From assembly GCA_013398295.1 (NCBI GenBank), contig VZSF01000114.1, positions 357,092 to 421,091 on the forward strand: a stretch of DNA of 64,000 nt, given 5' to 3'. The notes under the pieces were generated by a model, which did not search any database, was not told the origin of the DNA, and saw only the letters and a program-made list of their open reading frames with translations. Position numbers and translations under genes: made by a program. Within the stretch, counting starts at the first letter, position 1, and each line of letters begins with the position of its first letter. Source of the stretch: Chionis minor (Eukaryota; Chordata; Aves; Charadriiformes; Chionididae). This document shows positions 40,879 to 51,364 of this stretch, in pieces.

Positions 40879-43860
40879 GGTAATTCAGCAAGTATGCAGT
40901 TAATCTTGAATAGCGCTATTGATTTCAGCAGAGTAAAAACTACTGATTTAGGGTTTGGGAAAATGCTGGTTTTTTGGTTGGATCACCCTTTTTTAGTATT
41001 GAACCAATGTAATATTTCAGGTTTTGTTGTTATAGTGATAGCAAGAATGTCAGAGAAGCACATTTTAAAAACAGAAACACATTCGAGAGAAAACTTCAGT
41101 GGCTCTTTTATTTTGAGAAAGACACATAAGCAAAGCAAGTTATGGTTCAAAATCTAGTTTTATATATAAAGTGAATATTTAATTCCACTTAAGAATCGGT
41201 AAAGGCTTGTTTTGGCATTTAAATAGCAGGCTGTCAGCTCTGTTTAAACGTGTGACTTGCTTTCCTCTGTTTTCGTGAAAGACCTGGCAAAAGTTAAAAG
41301 TCACATTTCGTTTGGCACAACAGAAAGAGCTGAGCGTTAGCGAGATCTGCTTTTAGCAGCTGGAATATTTATGCCGGCACAGCGCCCTCATCTCCTGACT
41401 ACCCAGACCTTGTGCAGACCCAAACTGAAAGCCCACCCTGCTCCGCACCTGGGGCAAACAGCAGGGGAGCATCTAACTCCTGTTGGCCTTCAAAGGGCCT
41501 CCCTGCCCGGGAATCCCCCACTTATCCCAGCAACTCTTTTAACTTGGAAACACCAGAAAATCTTCCCTGGAAACACAGCGCCCTGCCTAAGCTGTTATTT
41601 GAAGAGACAGGAGAGAAAGGCTTAGTTTGGTGGCACGGAGGATGACAAGAGGAGGAGGGTGCAGGGCTGTGGCTGCCCACCACTGCTGCTGGCACAGGGC
41701 ATGGACCGCGGGGGGAGCCAGGACCACCCTCTGCACCAGGGGAGCCGCAGAGGGCAGGAGATGCTGACGCCAGGATAGTAAAGGAACGACAGATGTGGCC
41801 GGCAAGATGAATTTCCCCCATGACGCATGTACCCCAAGCCTCACTAGCCGAGGAGGTGGTTAGGTGTGGAGTTGTATGTTCAGTACTGCTGGGCCCGTCT
41901 CGCACACGGCATGCTTAGATTCGTAACGGCAGACTAAGTCACAAACTGATTTTTCTCCACAAAGTGAGGTTTTGACAGCTTTTATGCACGCCATGTGAAA
42001 AAATTACTTAAAGGTAGATGAAAGCTACCTGCAATCACCCCTGCAAGGTTAATGTTTACCGTGTTACAGAACAGCCAAGTGATGGCTCCTGAAGACAGAG
42101 TAAGACACAGTGAGTATACCTGGGGCAAAATCGTGTTTTAAATCTATTTTAATTTCTAAGCCCACCAGCCAAAATACCAATTGCTTCTAGGAGCGTTTTC
42201 CTAGTGGAATATGGGCCAGTGGAATATGCATTAATTTACCACACTTCAAGCTCCCGCTTTCTGGTGAGAAAGCTGCAACCAAAACATCTCAAGCATACCC
42301 TTAAATTCTCCCGTCTAAGTGATGTTTGTCGTTACTCTTACTCATAATATAGAGATCAACCATATGTGAAACACAATATTGAAGAAGTTGCAAAACTTCA
42401 GTTAAAGCACATACGACCTATTACTTTTACTGACCAAAAAAAAAAAGAAGAAAAGAAAAATGACTGCAAGTTTGGAACTCAGCTTGGGCTTTCCACCAAG
42501 CATCCAGACTTAACTTTTTCCAATTTAACTTAATCCATCTCTGCCCGTGTCCTCTGCCAGAATGCAGAGGCCTCATGACCTGCAAATGGCTGGCCCCTTC
42601 CCTCTGAGCTCCTCTTAGCTGTTGCCCATTTCAGGGATGTCATTATTTGAAGCCCAAAATGTTCACCATATGTCTCACAGAAAGACCCAAAATGAAAAGT
42701 CACATCAGTTCTTGCTGACCTTCCCCAGTTCTTCACTGACCATTCGAGTCCAGTATGCAAAGCATACCACAAATGTATATATATATTTCTATTTCCTACG
42801 TGTGTATATAGAGATAGTAAAAGGTTTCTTGTCTCTAACCTGTGAGCTTCCAACATATTTTCATATATGTGGAAGCTCGTCTTGAGGGAATTCACTACCA
42901 GAAGAAAATCAGGATGTTAGAGCCAAACTCTTTGACTGGGACTCCTCTGACAAGCCCCTCCGTTAAACCATGGCATGCACTGACTTCTTGGTATTTAAAA
43001 GAATGCAGATAGTAAAAGTGTAACATCCTTCTGCTACACTTTGCATAAATGAATGCTCATTAAATGCACTGCACCACCTGTAACGCACTTATGAAGTACA
43101 TGTATACCAGAGCACCACCAGCCAAGAGGCAATGCCTGATCTTACTCCATGGTTGCACGGCACTTGGTTTCAGTATTAAACCATTCTCTGGACTGACTTC
43201 CTACAGGTACAGCTCCTCTTTTCCCAAAAGCATTATATTTACTGAGTCACCAACACTCTTCTGAAGCCAAGAAGCACGTATGTGTGCAAGGATTTCACTG
43301 GGGTTTGTGGTGGTGAGGGGGCAACATGGAGACATGTTGGCTGTGTTGCCATCACACGTAGTCAGCTGCATGCTCGACTTGCTGCTTTTGCACCGCACAG
43401 GAAAGGACTGGTACAAGTGTCTAAAATCCTCTGCCACCATTTGTATTTTAAGCCTATTTCCTTCCCATGCATTAGTGGCTTCTTGGTGTTTGGGCTCCTC
43501 AAGGGGTTTGGGGCACCAGGTCATTCAGGAGGAGAGCTGAAGAGAGGGAGACCAGCAGGTGGAAGAGGTGGTCAAACACCTCGCCTTTGGGTGGAAAACA
43601 GTGACTTTGGTGAGAGGACTCATTGGTACATCGAGAGAGGAGGGGTGGCCTGGGGGCCTACTTCTGCTCTCCCCTGCAAGGAACAGAAATGCCAGGTGAT
43701 GCCTGAAGGACTGCAGAAGATGCATGGCTGCTTAGAGAGCTCAGGAAGAGACTGAGGGACCGAGGAGAGAAAAAGGAGACAAAGAAGGAATGACTAGGAA
43801 AATGACATGCCTGGGATTCTGCTCAGGGTAGATAAAACCAGGTAATTTTATTTATTTCTT

Positions 43861-44520
43861 AGAAGGGCAATGAAAGGAACAAAACACAGAATGTTTTAGG
43901 ACTATAGCTGAGCTGCGCAGGGCTGAACTGGGAAAGCCGAGCAGATGGAGTGACAAAAAAACAAGTGCACTTCCAGGGCACTCTTAGAGTCCTTTGGCAG
44001 CGTGAAAAAACCAAACGATGAATGGTGGAAATGACTGGGAATTCTGAAGCAGCTAAGATACAACTGCAGGGTATAGTGGGGACCTGCTTGGGAGCCAAGG
44101 AAGTATTCAAGAAGACAGGGAAATGGTAGGAGCAATGGACCCAGCTGTGGCAGAGGAGAGGACAGGACGGGAGAAAACCAGAAATTAAAAAAGCCCCACA
44201 ACCAGCAATAGGAACATGCTGGCAGGAGTGGGGAAAGCAGGAGAAAAGATGAAGGAAGCTCAGGGAGACCAAAAGATGCAGAGAGCTGTGCAGGCACCAG
44301 GAAAGAGATGCGGTGGCCTGGAGCAGGGAGATGAGCGGAGACCTGCTGAAGGAGGCTGCAGGAGATTGCAAACAAGATGGATGAGATGGGAGAAAGAGGC
44401 AGCAAGATGAGGCAGACAGTTGAGGGAGGACACGCTTCTTCCCAGCACAGAGACGGCAGAGGGGCAGCTGGACAGGGAGAGCAAGAAAGCTTGGCTCGGG
44501 GAATAAAAACAAGAAAGACT
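43861..44520 (+). other. Purine-rich, strand-asymmetric block in intron 2
   Basis: The plus strand is rich in A and G for several hundred bases; by hand count 44161-44460 is about 72% purine. The skew removes TTA/CTA/TCA words and so leaves a long open frame on the minus strand (258 codons, 43859-44635) of low-complexity Ser/Leu/Phe/Pro composition. I do not think that frame is a gene. Confidence 0.6.
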
Positions 44521-47500
44521 CAGTAAGCTTCACATTCTTATTAACTGACAACAGGAAAATCGGTAGAAAAGTACTATACAAAGTCAAACGTTTCTTGTGT
44601 GTGTGTTTTGCCTTTGCACGTGGACTCAAGGGCACCGGGGAGACCTATGCAGGGGCTGCTTCCCTCTCTTTGAAACTCTATACGTAACCAACATTGACAC
44701 TTCTGTTTTACTGAAGAAGACAGCAAACGCTTGGGTGCTTTGATGGGGAGGATAAAGAATGCTTTTAGGGTGCATAAATTTGGCATATGTTGCAATTCCC
44801 TACCAGCACATTCTTCCAGAAAACTGAAGAAGGAGCCAGGCCGGGCACCTTATTGTCACCGAGGCACAGCTCCAGCGCCACATGTGCTGGCACGTCCTGG
44901 CCTGAGCACCCTCGTCCTCTCAGGGTTTTCACGCTGGTTGTTAGCTGCCCTGCTTGCTTTTACGACCTGTTGCCTTCAGGGCATCTAACCTTCAGCAATC
45001 CTCTCATTTGCCCTCCTGTGCTTTTCACTCCACCATCAAACACACTAACCTCCCCTCTTCTTCTGTTTCCTAACGTTTTCCCCCGGGCCTTCTTTCCCAG
45101 CTGTCTCTGACCTTAGACGCCATCTTTGCTGCTCCAACTTTTTGCATCCATAAAGCCCCTGTACAGATATCTCAGCTCACTCCTCCACCAGCACGGCTCT
45201 CCTCCAGGCAAGCCACGTGGAAGGTGCGCATCCAAAAAATTTGTGTTCCCGAGAAGCAACCGGCACTTCTCTGCATCTGTGAGGTGCTCCTATGAGCCCT
45301 GGTACCTCCCACAGCGTTCAGCACCTCTCCTCCTCCTGTGTCTTCTCCTGCCAGACGCAGCCCCCTGCAGTTTCCTTCTCCCCCTGACCGTCCCCCCACC
45401 TATGATGGAACCTCAGGAGGACCCTGCCTGGGTCCTGCCCGACATTCCCAGCTGCTCCTTCCCAGTTGTCCCTCCCTGGACCTGCTCTCTCCACTGGTTT
45501 CCCCTTCTCTCTCCTCAGAAGGGGCGTACTAGACGGGGCGGGACGTGACGGGAGGATGGAGGGAAGTGGTTAGAAGAGGTATTTGCATTTGTCCCTGTTT
45601 TGCCGAGTTTCACACCAGGCTGGCTATCGTTTCTGTTTACAGCATGCTGCAAGCTCAAGCCGCTCCCGGTAACTGCTAACTGGTTTTCCCCTGCCAGCAT
45701 GGGAGGCTAAATATAAGCCTGTGGAGCCGGCCCTGTGTCCCTGCCCGCATCTGGCAGCGCCTGGCATTCCACCGCGGTTTCACAGAGCCGATGCTTTTCA
45801 CGAACTTGGCAGCTCAAGAGAGCCGCCTCTCCCCGAATAAGCTGTAGGAGTTTCTAGAGGAATAGGAAACAGATTGCTAGTTTTCTCTTCAGTGCAAAGG
45901 GCAATGCTGCAATTTTCTTTTGAGTCCCCAAGTTAAATGCTGCACTCCACCTCTGGGAGGTAAAAAACATCATGCCAGAAACCTGATCAGCCAGTGCTGC
46001 TTGTTGTCCAATGGTTTGTTTGGTAACACTGTGGGGTTTTTTTGAGGAAACCGGTATTTTTAAAGGACTGGCAGTTATTAAACAGCACTTAATGCGTAAG
46101 GGAAACTTATGATGAAAACGTTAGCATCTGTGCCAGACCAAACATCTGTAGTTTTTAATGGAGCGGGCAATAGGAAATAAGAATTTGAATTCTGCTTTTC
46201 AGCTGACACTATAAATCAGCTATTTTAAATTTAACCAAATCGAAGAATTTATTTTTTGGTTCTTAAGAGTCAAAAATGAATAGCCTTAGTTCAGCAAAGT
46301 ATTTCACATGAACTAGGCATGTGAGTAACCTTGTCCTTGAATTACATTTTTACACACTGATAAATGCAGATGCTAGTTTTAAAAAAACCACAGCGGCATA
46401 TGCTAATTCAAAATATGCCCAGACGAATGGTGGGAGCCTGCCAAGTTTCACAGGTTTTAGGCTTCACTATCATATTAGAAGTACCTGTATATACCCGGAG
46501 CTGAAGAAAAGTTCCTGGTTTAACTTGACAAGGTATCCCTAGGGAAGAGAGGGGCTGCAGCCAGCCTGCCCTCCTCTGCTAGGTCACCCCCAGTGCAGGA
46601 CCTCCCTGGGGGCTTGGGCCAGCCCCAGGTACTGCCTCCTGCCTTGCCCTCAGAGCTGGACCTCCGGTGACGGAAGGGAACCCCCGCTATTTTGGTCCCT
46701 GCTGGGGAAGGAGGTCTCTGGCAACATCTCTCCCGGCTTCAATTTCTGCCATTCAGTTCGCAGCCAGTGAGGGCTAAAAAGAAACGTGCTACAACATAGA
46801 AATCGTCATGGTGGTGATATACTCAGGCTACGTACAGTCATCAGTGACTGAGTTATTCCGACTTAATGAGTTACCTTTCGTGAGCTGGGCTACAGCAACC
46901 TGCCTTAATTAAACAGTAAAATAAATGAGAATAAACTACCATGAAGGTGATTAAATCCAAAGCACGAGCCGTTTAAACCTGTATGTCATATTTAACAGGC
47001 GGGGTAGGTAAAAGATGTCCCTGTCTACACTTCACACAGTCTGAGCTTAAGAGTGCAACTTGGTGAGCCACGGTAACTTAATAAACATAAAATTGTCCCA
47101 TTGATGCAAAAGGTAAGGATTCAACACCTACAGAGGCTGGTACCCTTCAGTATAGCTTGTTTGTTCTTGGAAATGGCTGATGCTGAAGGGATGTTACATA
47201 AAACAGGATGAATGAAATGGAGTACTACAGAACGCTTTGAACTGAGTATTTTGCAAACATATTGCCTGAATTAATAGAACGGGCTTGTGACTGGACAAAC
47301 TATTTTAACTATTCAAAAAGTAATTCTTGAAAACATGAAAAAACAGATGATTCCAAAACATTGCTGACCAGCTTCAGTTAATGCATCTTGGAAGGGCAGT
47401 GATGGTCTCAAGATGAACTGAATGAAGAGGAGAAATGGTGTGAGACAAACAAGCTATAATTCAGCAAGGAGAAAGGTAAACTTCTACGTGTTGGTTGGAA

Positions 47501-48094
47501 TAACTCATTGTGCAAACAGGGCAGAAAGTGACATGAAGGATTGTGAATTACCGTGTGCCACCAACCAAATGCCAACCATTTCATACTGCCGAGAAAAAAA
47601 TGAATGTCATATGGGGATGTATGAAGAGGAGTGCCATATGAAAGATGTGTGAAATCATCCTCCTACTCTACTTGCTGCTGAAGGCCTCAGCCTGAATCCT
47701 GTGCCTGGATTTAGGCACCGCACTCCACAGAAGATGTGGAGCGGCTAAAAGCAAGAAGATTGCTGGAAGTCTGGTAAACATAGTCTGAGGAAAGCTAGGA
47801 TTAAAGGGAAGAAGGCTAGACAAGCAAGAGTGGTCCCAAATATGCAAAGAAAAAAGAAAAATTGTTTTCCAGACGCGGAGGATAAATAAAGAGGACAGCT
47901 GAGCTGCAGAAGGGGAATTCGGGTTAGACATGATGCAAATGCTGCAGCGGTAGCGCAGTGAAACACAGGGGCAAGCAGCCCAAGGAGGAGACAAAGTGCA
48001 GGGCGAGAAGTATCTGTCAGGAAAGACGTAATCTTGTCCGGTGGCAGAGGGCAAATGATGTCTGGAGAGTGTCGTCCGTCCCTCCCTCCCCCCC

Positions 48095-48095
48095 N
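48095..48095. other. Ambiguous base (N)
   Basis: A single N inside a C-rich run (CCCTCCCCCCCNCTG). It is probably an unresolved homopolymer in the assembly. Confidence 0.99.
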
Positions 48096-49800
48096 CTGAT
48101 GAAAAGTTAAAAATCCTCCGCTGCTATAAGCTGCAGAAACTTCATTAATGATTTATACTAGTAAAGGGGCCTTGCCTGAAATGCGTCCAGTGTAATCATT
48201 TTTTCTATCTAATTTTTGCTTTTAGCCATGAGATTATGAGTAATAGCTACGGGGCTACACTGTTAGCCAGAAATCCTTTAGCTTTCCAAAGGTCACTTAA
48301 TCTATGATTTAATCTGATGGTCACTGAAATTAAGTGGAAGCAGTTCAGCGGGCTATAATGGAGGGTGGTTTGTGTCTCTAGCCTTCAGTTAGTTACCTTG
48401 AGTTGAACCATCCTTTATAAGCAAAACAACTTAAAGGCATGAAATGCATTTTGGAACACATGCCGAATCTTTCTGTTTACTGCAGGGAAAAAAAGGAAAC
48501 CCTGCCTTTCTAGCTAGCTGCTGCTTTAAAACAGTTCTCACGACAAACTCCAGAATGTCTTTAGTACCTTCTGTTCACCTGTTGATATTCCTGTCCCTCG
48601 GGAGATTTTATGCAGCTGGGGAAGCAGGCAAGATTCACACGAATTTGGTTGCTCTGTCATGACTTGTTCACAGTGAGAGCTGATCCGTGTATTTGAAACT
48701 TACTCCTTTTAAGAGTGGAATACTTCAACTGAGCAGGACCAAAAAGAAACCCAGGAAGAAAAAAAAAGCGAAAGAAAAGCAGAGCTATATAGCTCAGCAG
48801 TTAAAGGAGCACTAAAATAGAAGTGTGAAACTTCATAGTTATCTGTATGTATTCAAGCATTTCAAGTCTCAGCATAGTCACTATTAGTGAATTAAAGATC
48901 TGAAAGGCTGTCCCCGAGAGCAGATACTTTCATCCCTCAATAGAGCTAATATTTCATATTTCTGAGTCACTTTCTCCAGGTACTTTTATTTCACCTGGTT
49001 GGATTTCGACTGCTTTTCTACTATGGCTACTCTCTTGGAACACATCTGGAAATTCTCCCCTCTGAGGAACTGAAGTTTACAGTACATGCATTGGCATAAA
49101 ACCCCACAAAAGAAACCCCATAGAAGACCCAGGTGCAAAAGCTAACCTTCTTTTGACTCTGGCTTTTTTTGTGCTGCATTTCCTCTAGATTATGATACAG
49201 TTCAATTTTCATGGATGTCATCTGAAAATGAGAGATGATTTGTAATGCAGCCGAATTCTCTTTATCAGTGAATATATTCTGTACATTAACTGGTAGTGCG
49301 ATGCACTGAAGCATAGTCTTTAATTAAAGAGCAACAATACCACAGCTACAGTACGGGCATGGCATAGGAACCTGGCACTGGATATAAAAATAGCTGTGCT
49401 GAAACGTGTCATATCACTACACGATGTGACTAAGTCGGTGGAGACGCTCTTACACTTGAAACCTGAAGTATTACTGAGCACTGATTTTCAGCTGGGGAAG
49501 CTGTGATCAAATCAATGCATGCATTATTCTCCACAAACGAATAATGGCGCGAACGAGGACATATTAAACACCTACAGCGCACAAAGCTTTTCACACTGGT
49601 TAGGAACCAAACACAAACAAAGAGGCTGTGAACTCTCCCGAGCTCTCATTTTGTCTCCCGTGTAGTCCTCCTGCCTGTTCGGATATGGCGTGCGGCATCC
49701 CCACAAACGCCCTGCTGCCAACAAGGAGAGGGCCACTGATTTCAGGTCAGGAGCAAGCTGACCGCCCTTCTCTCCTCCTCTTTCCTACCCTCGAGGAAAA

Positions 49801-50340
49801 CAAAACAAAACAGAACGAAACCAGCCCGCACCCCGCAGCGAGCGAAGGCGCTATGAAAACCAGGGAGACGAAGGCGCCTCTGCTGGCGCCGCAGCCAGGG
49901 ATGCCGCTTCATCGGTAGCCCCCCACCGCGGGATGCGCTGGTGCTAACTGGACGGGTCCGTCCCCGACGGGGGGAGGCAAAGCTCTCCCTCCCAGGGCTG
50001 GGACACCCTCCTTGCGCTCGCTCAGGAGAAACGCGACCCAGAGCCGACGACCGCCCTTGTCCCACGGACAGGCGCCCGCCAAGCCAGGACAGCTCTCTTA
50101 GGTGCCCAACGCGCCCAGCCCCTCTGGCCTGCCGGCGCGGCTGACACTGCCATTGCAGTACGGGGACCTCTGCAAAGGCTCCCCTCCACAAGGCTGGCCA
50201 CCAAACCCCAAATCAAACGCCTGCAGAGAAGCAGCAGCGGGGCTCCCCCGCTGCAGGAGGCACGGCATTCGCACATCCTTCTTTCTTGCTCCCGCGCCAG
50301 CAGCGCTTCCTACGGGAGGGCGCTGCGCCACACCAGGGCC
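49801..50340. promoter_or_regulatory. CpG-island-like block next to PTCHD1 exon 2
   Basis: I counted 46 CpG dinucleotides by hand in 540 bp, with GC clearly above 60% by eye. That gives an observed/expected ratio of roughly 0.8-0.9, which meets the usual CpG-island criteria. It sits in intron 2, about 190 bp downstream of the exon 2 donor in the gene's sense. The overlapping open frames in it have no recognisable protein features. It could be an intragenic promoter, a methylated exon-flanking island or plain GC-rich DNA; the sequence alone does not decide. Confidence 0.6.
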
Positions 50341-50522
50341 CCAGGCATGACTTTAACATCCCCACTCCGTACAAAGGGTTTAGGAGAAGAGGCCGTGTGG
50401 ATTTTGGCACGGGGCAGCGTTGCAGGGAGGAGGCACCATGAGCCGTGCAGCGATGCTTCTCCGCTTGCCGGGAAATGCGTCAGGGAGGCACAAACACACA
50501 AACGAGAGAGGAGATAGGAGAT

Positions 50523-50528
50523 AGTTAC
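50523..50528 (-). promoter_or_regulatory. PTCHD1: Splice donor of PTCHD1 exon 2 (weak at +5)
   Basis: On the minus strand the junction reads TTAG|GTAACT. The GT and the A at +3/+4 fit the consensus, but +5 is C where G is usual. This is the only donor that joins in frame to the exon 3 acceptor with the expected protein sequence. The mismatch may lower donor strength; that part is inference. Confidence 0.9.
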
Positions 50529-51189
50529 CTAACATGACGAAGGGGATTCCCAGGAAGGTGGAATTGTATTTCCCACCAGTGAGATTGATGATCCCAGCGG
50601 CAGTCAGGGTGGCAAGGGTCACAGTCAGCAATCCCAGCAGGCCAAGCCAGGGTTTGCTGCGGACACAATCCTGCATGGAGCAGCAGAGAATGGCCAAGGT
50701 GACCACAAGGACCAAGCTTGTGATCAGGTAGCGTTCTGACACCCTGCTCGTCTTCTGGAAATCCTCCTTCAGCGAAGAAGAAGTGAAAGGATACATTTTG
50801 ACTTTCCTGTTGGATTTCTGGAAAAGTTCAACAGTGTCACAAAAAATGGATTCCCACTTCTCTGCCACCATGTCATTCAAGGAGTTGATTGCCTGCAAGT
50901 AGTAGGTGAGCTGAATGGCTTCTGCAGACTTCACCCGGTCTTTGCTGTGCACAGTAACCCCACCAAGCTGATGCCCGTTATACACTTCCCTGCCATCCTT
51001 TAAGTGAGTAATCGGATAAGTGATTGCAAAATTAGTTCGATTAGAAGAACGAGCAGCCTTTAATTCCTCCAGTACATGCACTATGTCGTCCACTATGCAT
51101 GTCTTGTCATTGTTCAGGATACATATATGGGCAAACGTGTAATTGAAACCAGGTCTTTGAACTTGGATCCTGGTCACAGCAGAGTGCAA
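50529..51189 (-). CDS. PTCHD1: PTCHD1, middle coding exon (220 codons plus one base)
   Basis: Penultimate PTCHD1 exon. It opens in phase 0 with [10 protein letters not shown] after a pyrimidine-rich AG acceptor and ends with one base of a Gly codon that exon 3 completes. Residues 1 to about 152 are most of extracellular loop 1, with sequons NYT (26), NRT (50) and three cysteines (23-31 region and 117). Residues 154-171 ([17 protein letters not shown]) and 181-201 ([20 protein letters not shown]) are membrane helices at the start of the sterol-sensing block. A luminal NLT/NST stretch then leads into the next helix, which begins [10 protein letters not shown] and continues in exon 3. The first codon is TTG, part of a spliced frame and not a start. 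No stop or frameshift interrupts it. Past the donor the frame stays open to a stop at 50380, which is intronic. Exon 1, with the initiator Met and first helix, is outside the window. Confidence 0.96.
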
Positions 51190-51206
51190 CTACAAGGGAA
51201 AGAGAA
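51190..51206 (-). promoter_or_regulatory. PTCHD1: Splice acceptor of PTCHD1 exon 2
   Basis: On the minus strand the exon is preceded by TTCTCTTTCCCTTGTAG, a good polypyrimidine tract and AG. The exon then begins TTG CAC TCT in phase 0 (LHS), matching the expected PTCHD1 junction between exons 1 and 2. Confidence 0.92.
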
Positions 51207-51348
51207 ATCACACACGTTATTCATCAGTTCATCTCGCGCAGCAGCAGCCAGAACAAGAGGGGCTCCTCACCTCCGTCCCTCTCCTATTTGATCTAAGAAC
51301 GACAACAAAAGTTCTGGTGTCTGCAGTATTGACAGCACACTCATTGGG

Positions 51349-51364
51349 AAAAAAAAAAAAAAAA
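51349..51364. repeat. Poly(A) run
   Basis: A run of 16 A residues in intron 1, about 160 bp from exon 2. Confidence 0.9.

Noticed and set aside
43859..44635. 258-codon open frame on the minus strand in intron 2
   Set aside because: Low-complexity Ser/Leu/Phe/Pro composition produced by the purine skew of the other strand. No domain, no splice or start context.
48781..48860. tRNA-like A-box word (TATAGCTCAGCAGTTAAAGG)
   Set aside because: No B-box at the expected distance and no cloverleaf. Possibly a very old tRNA-derived SINE head, but not supportable.
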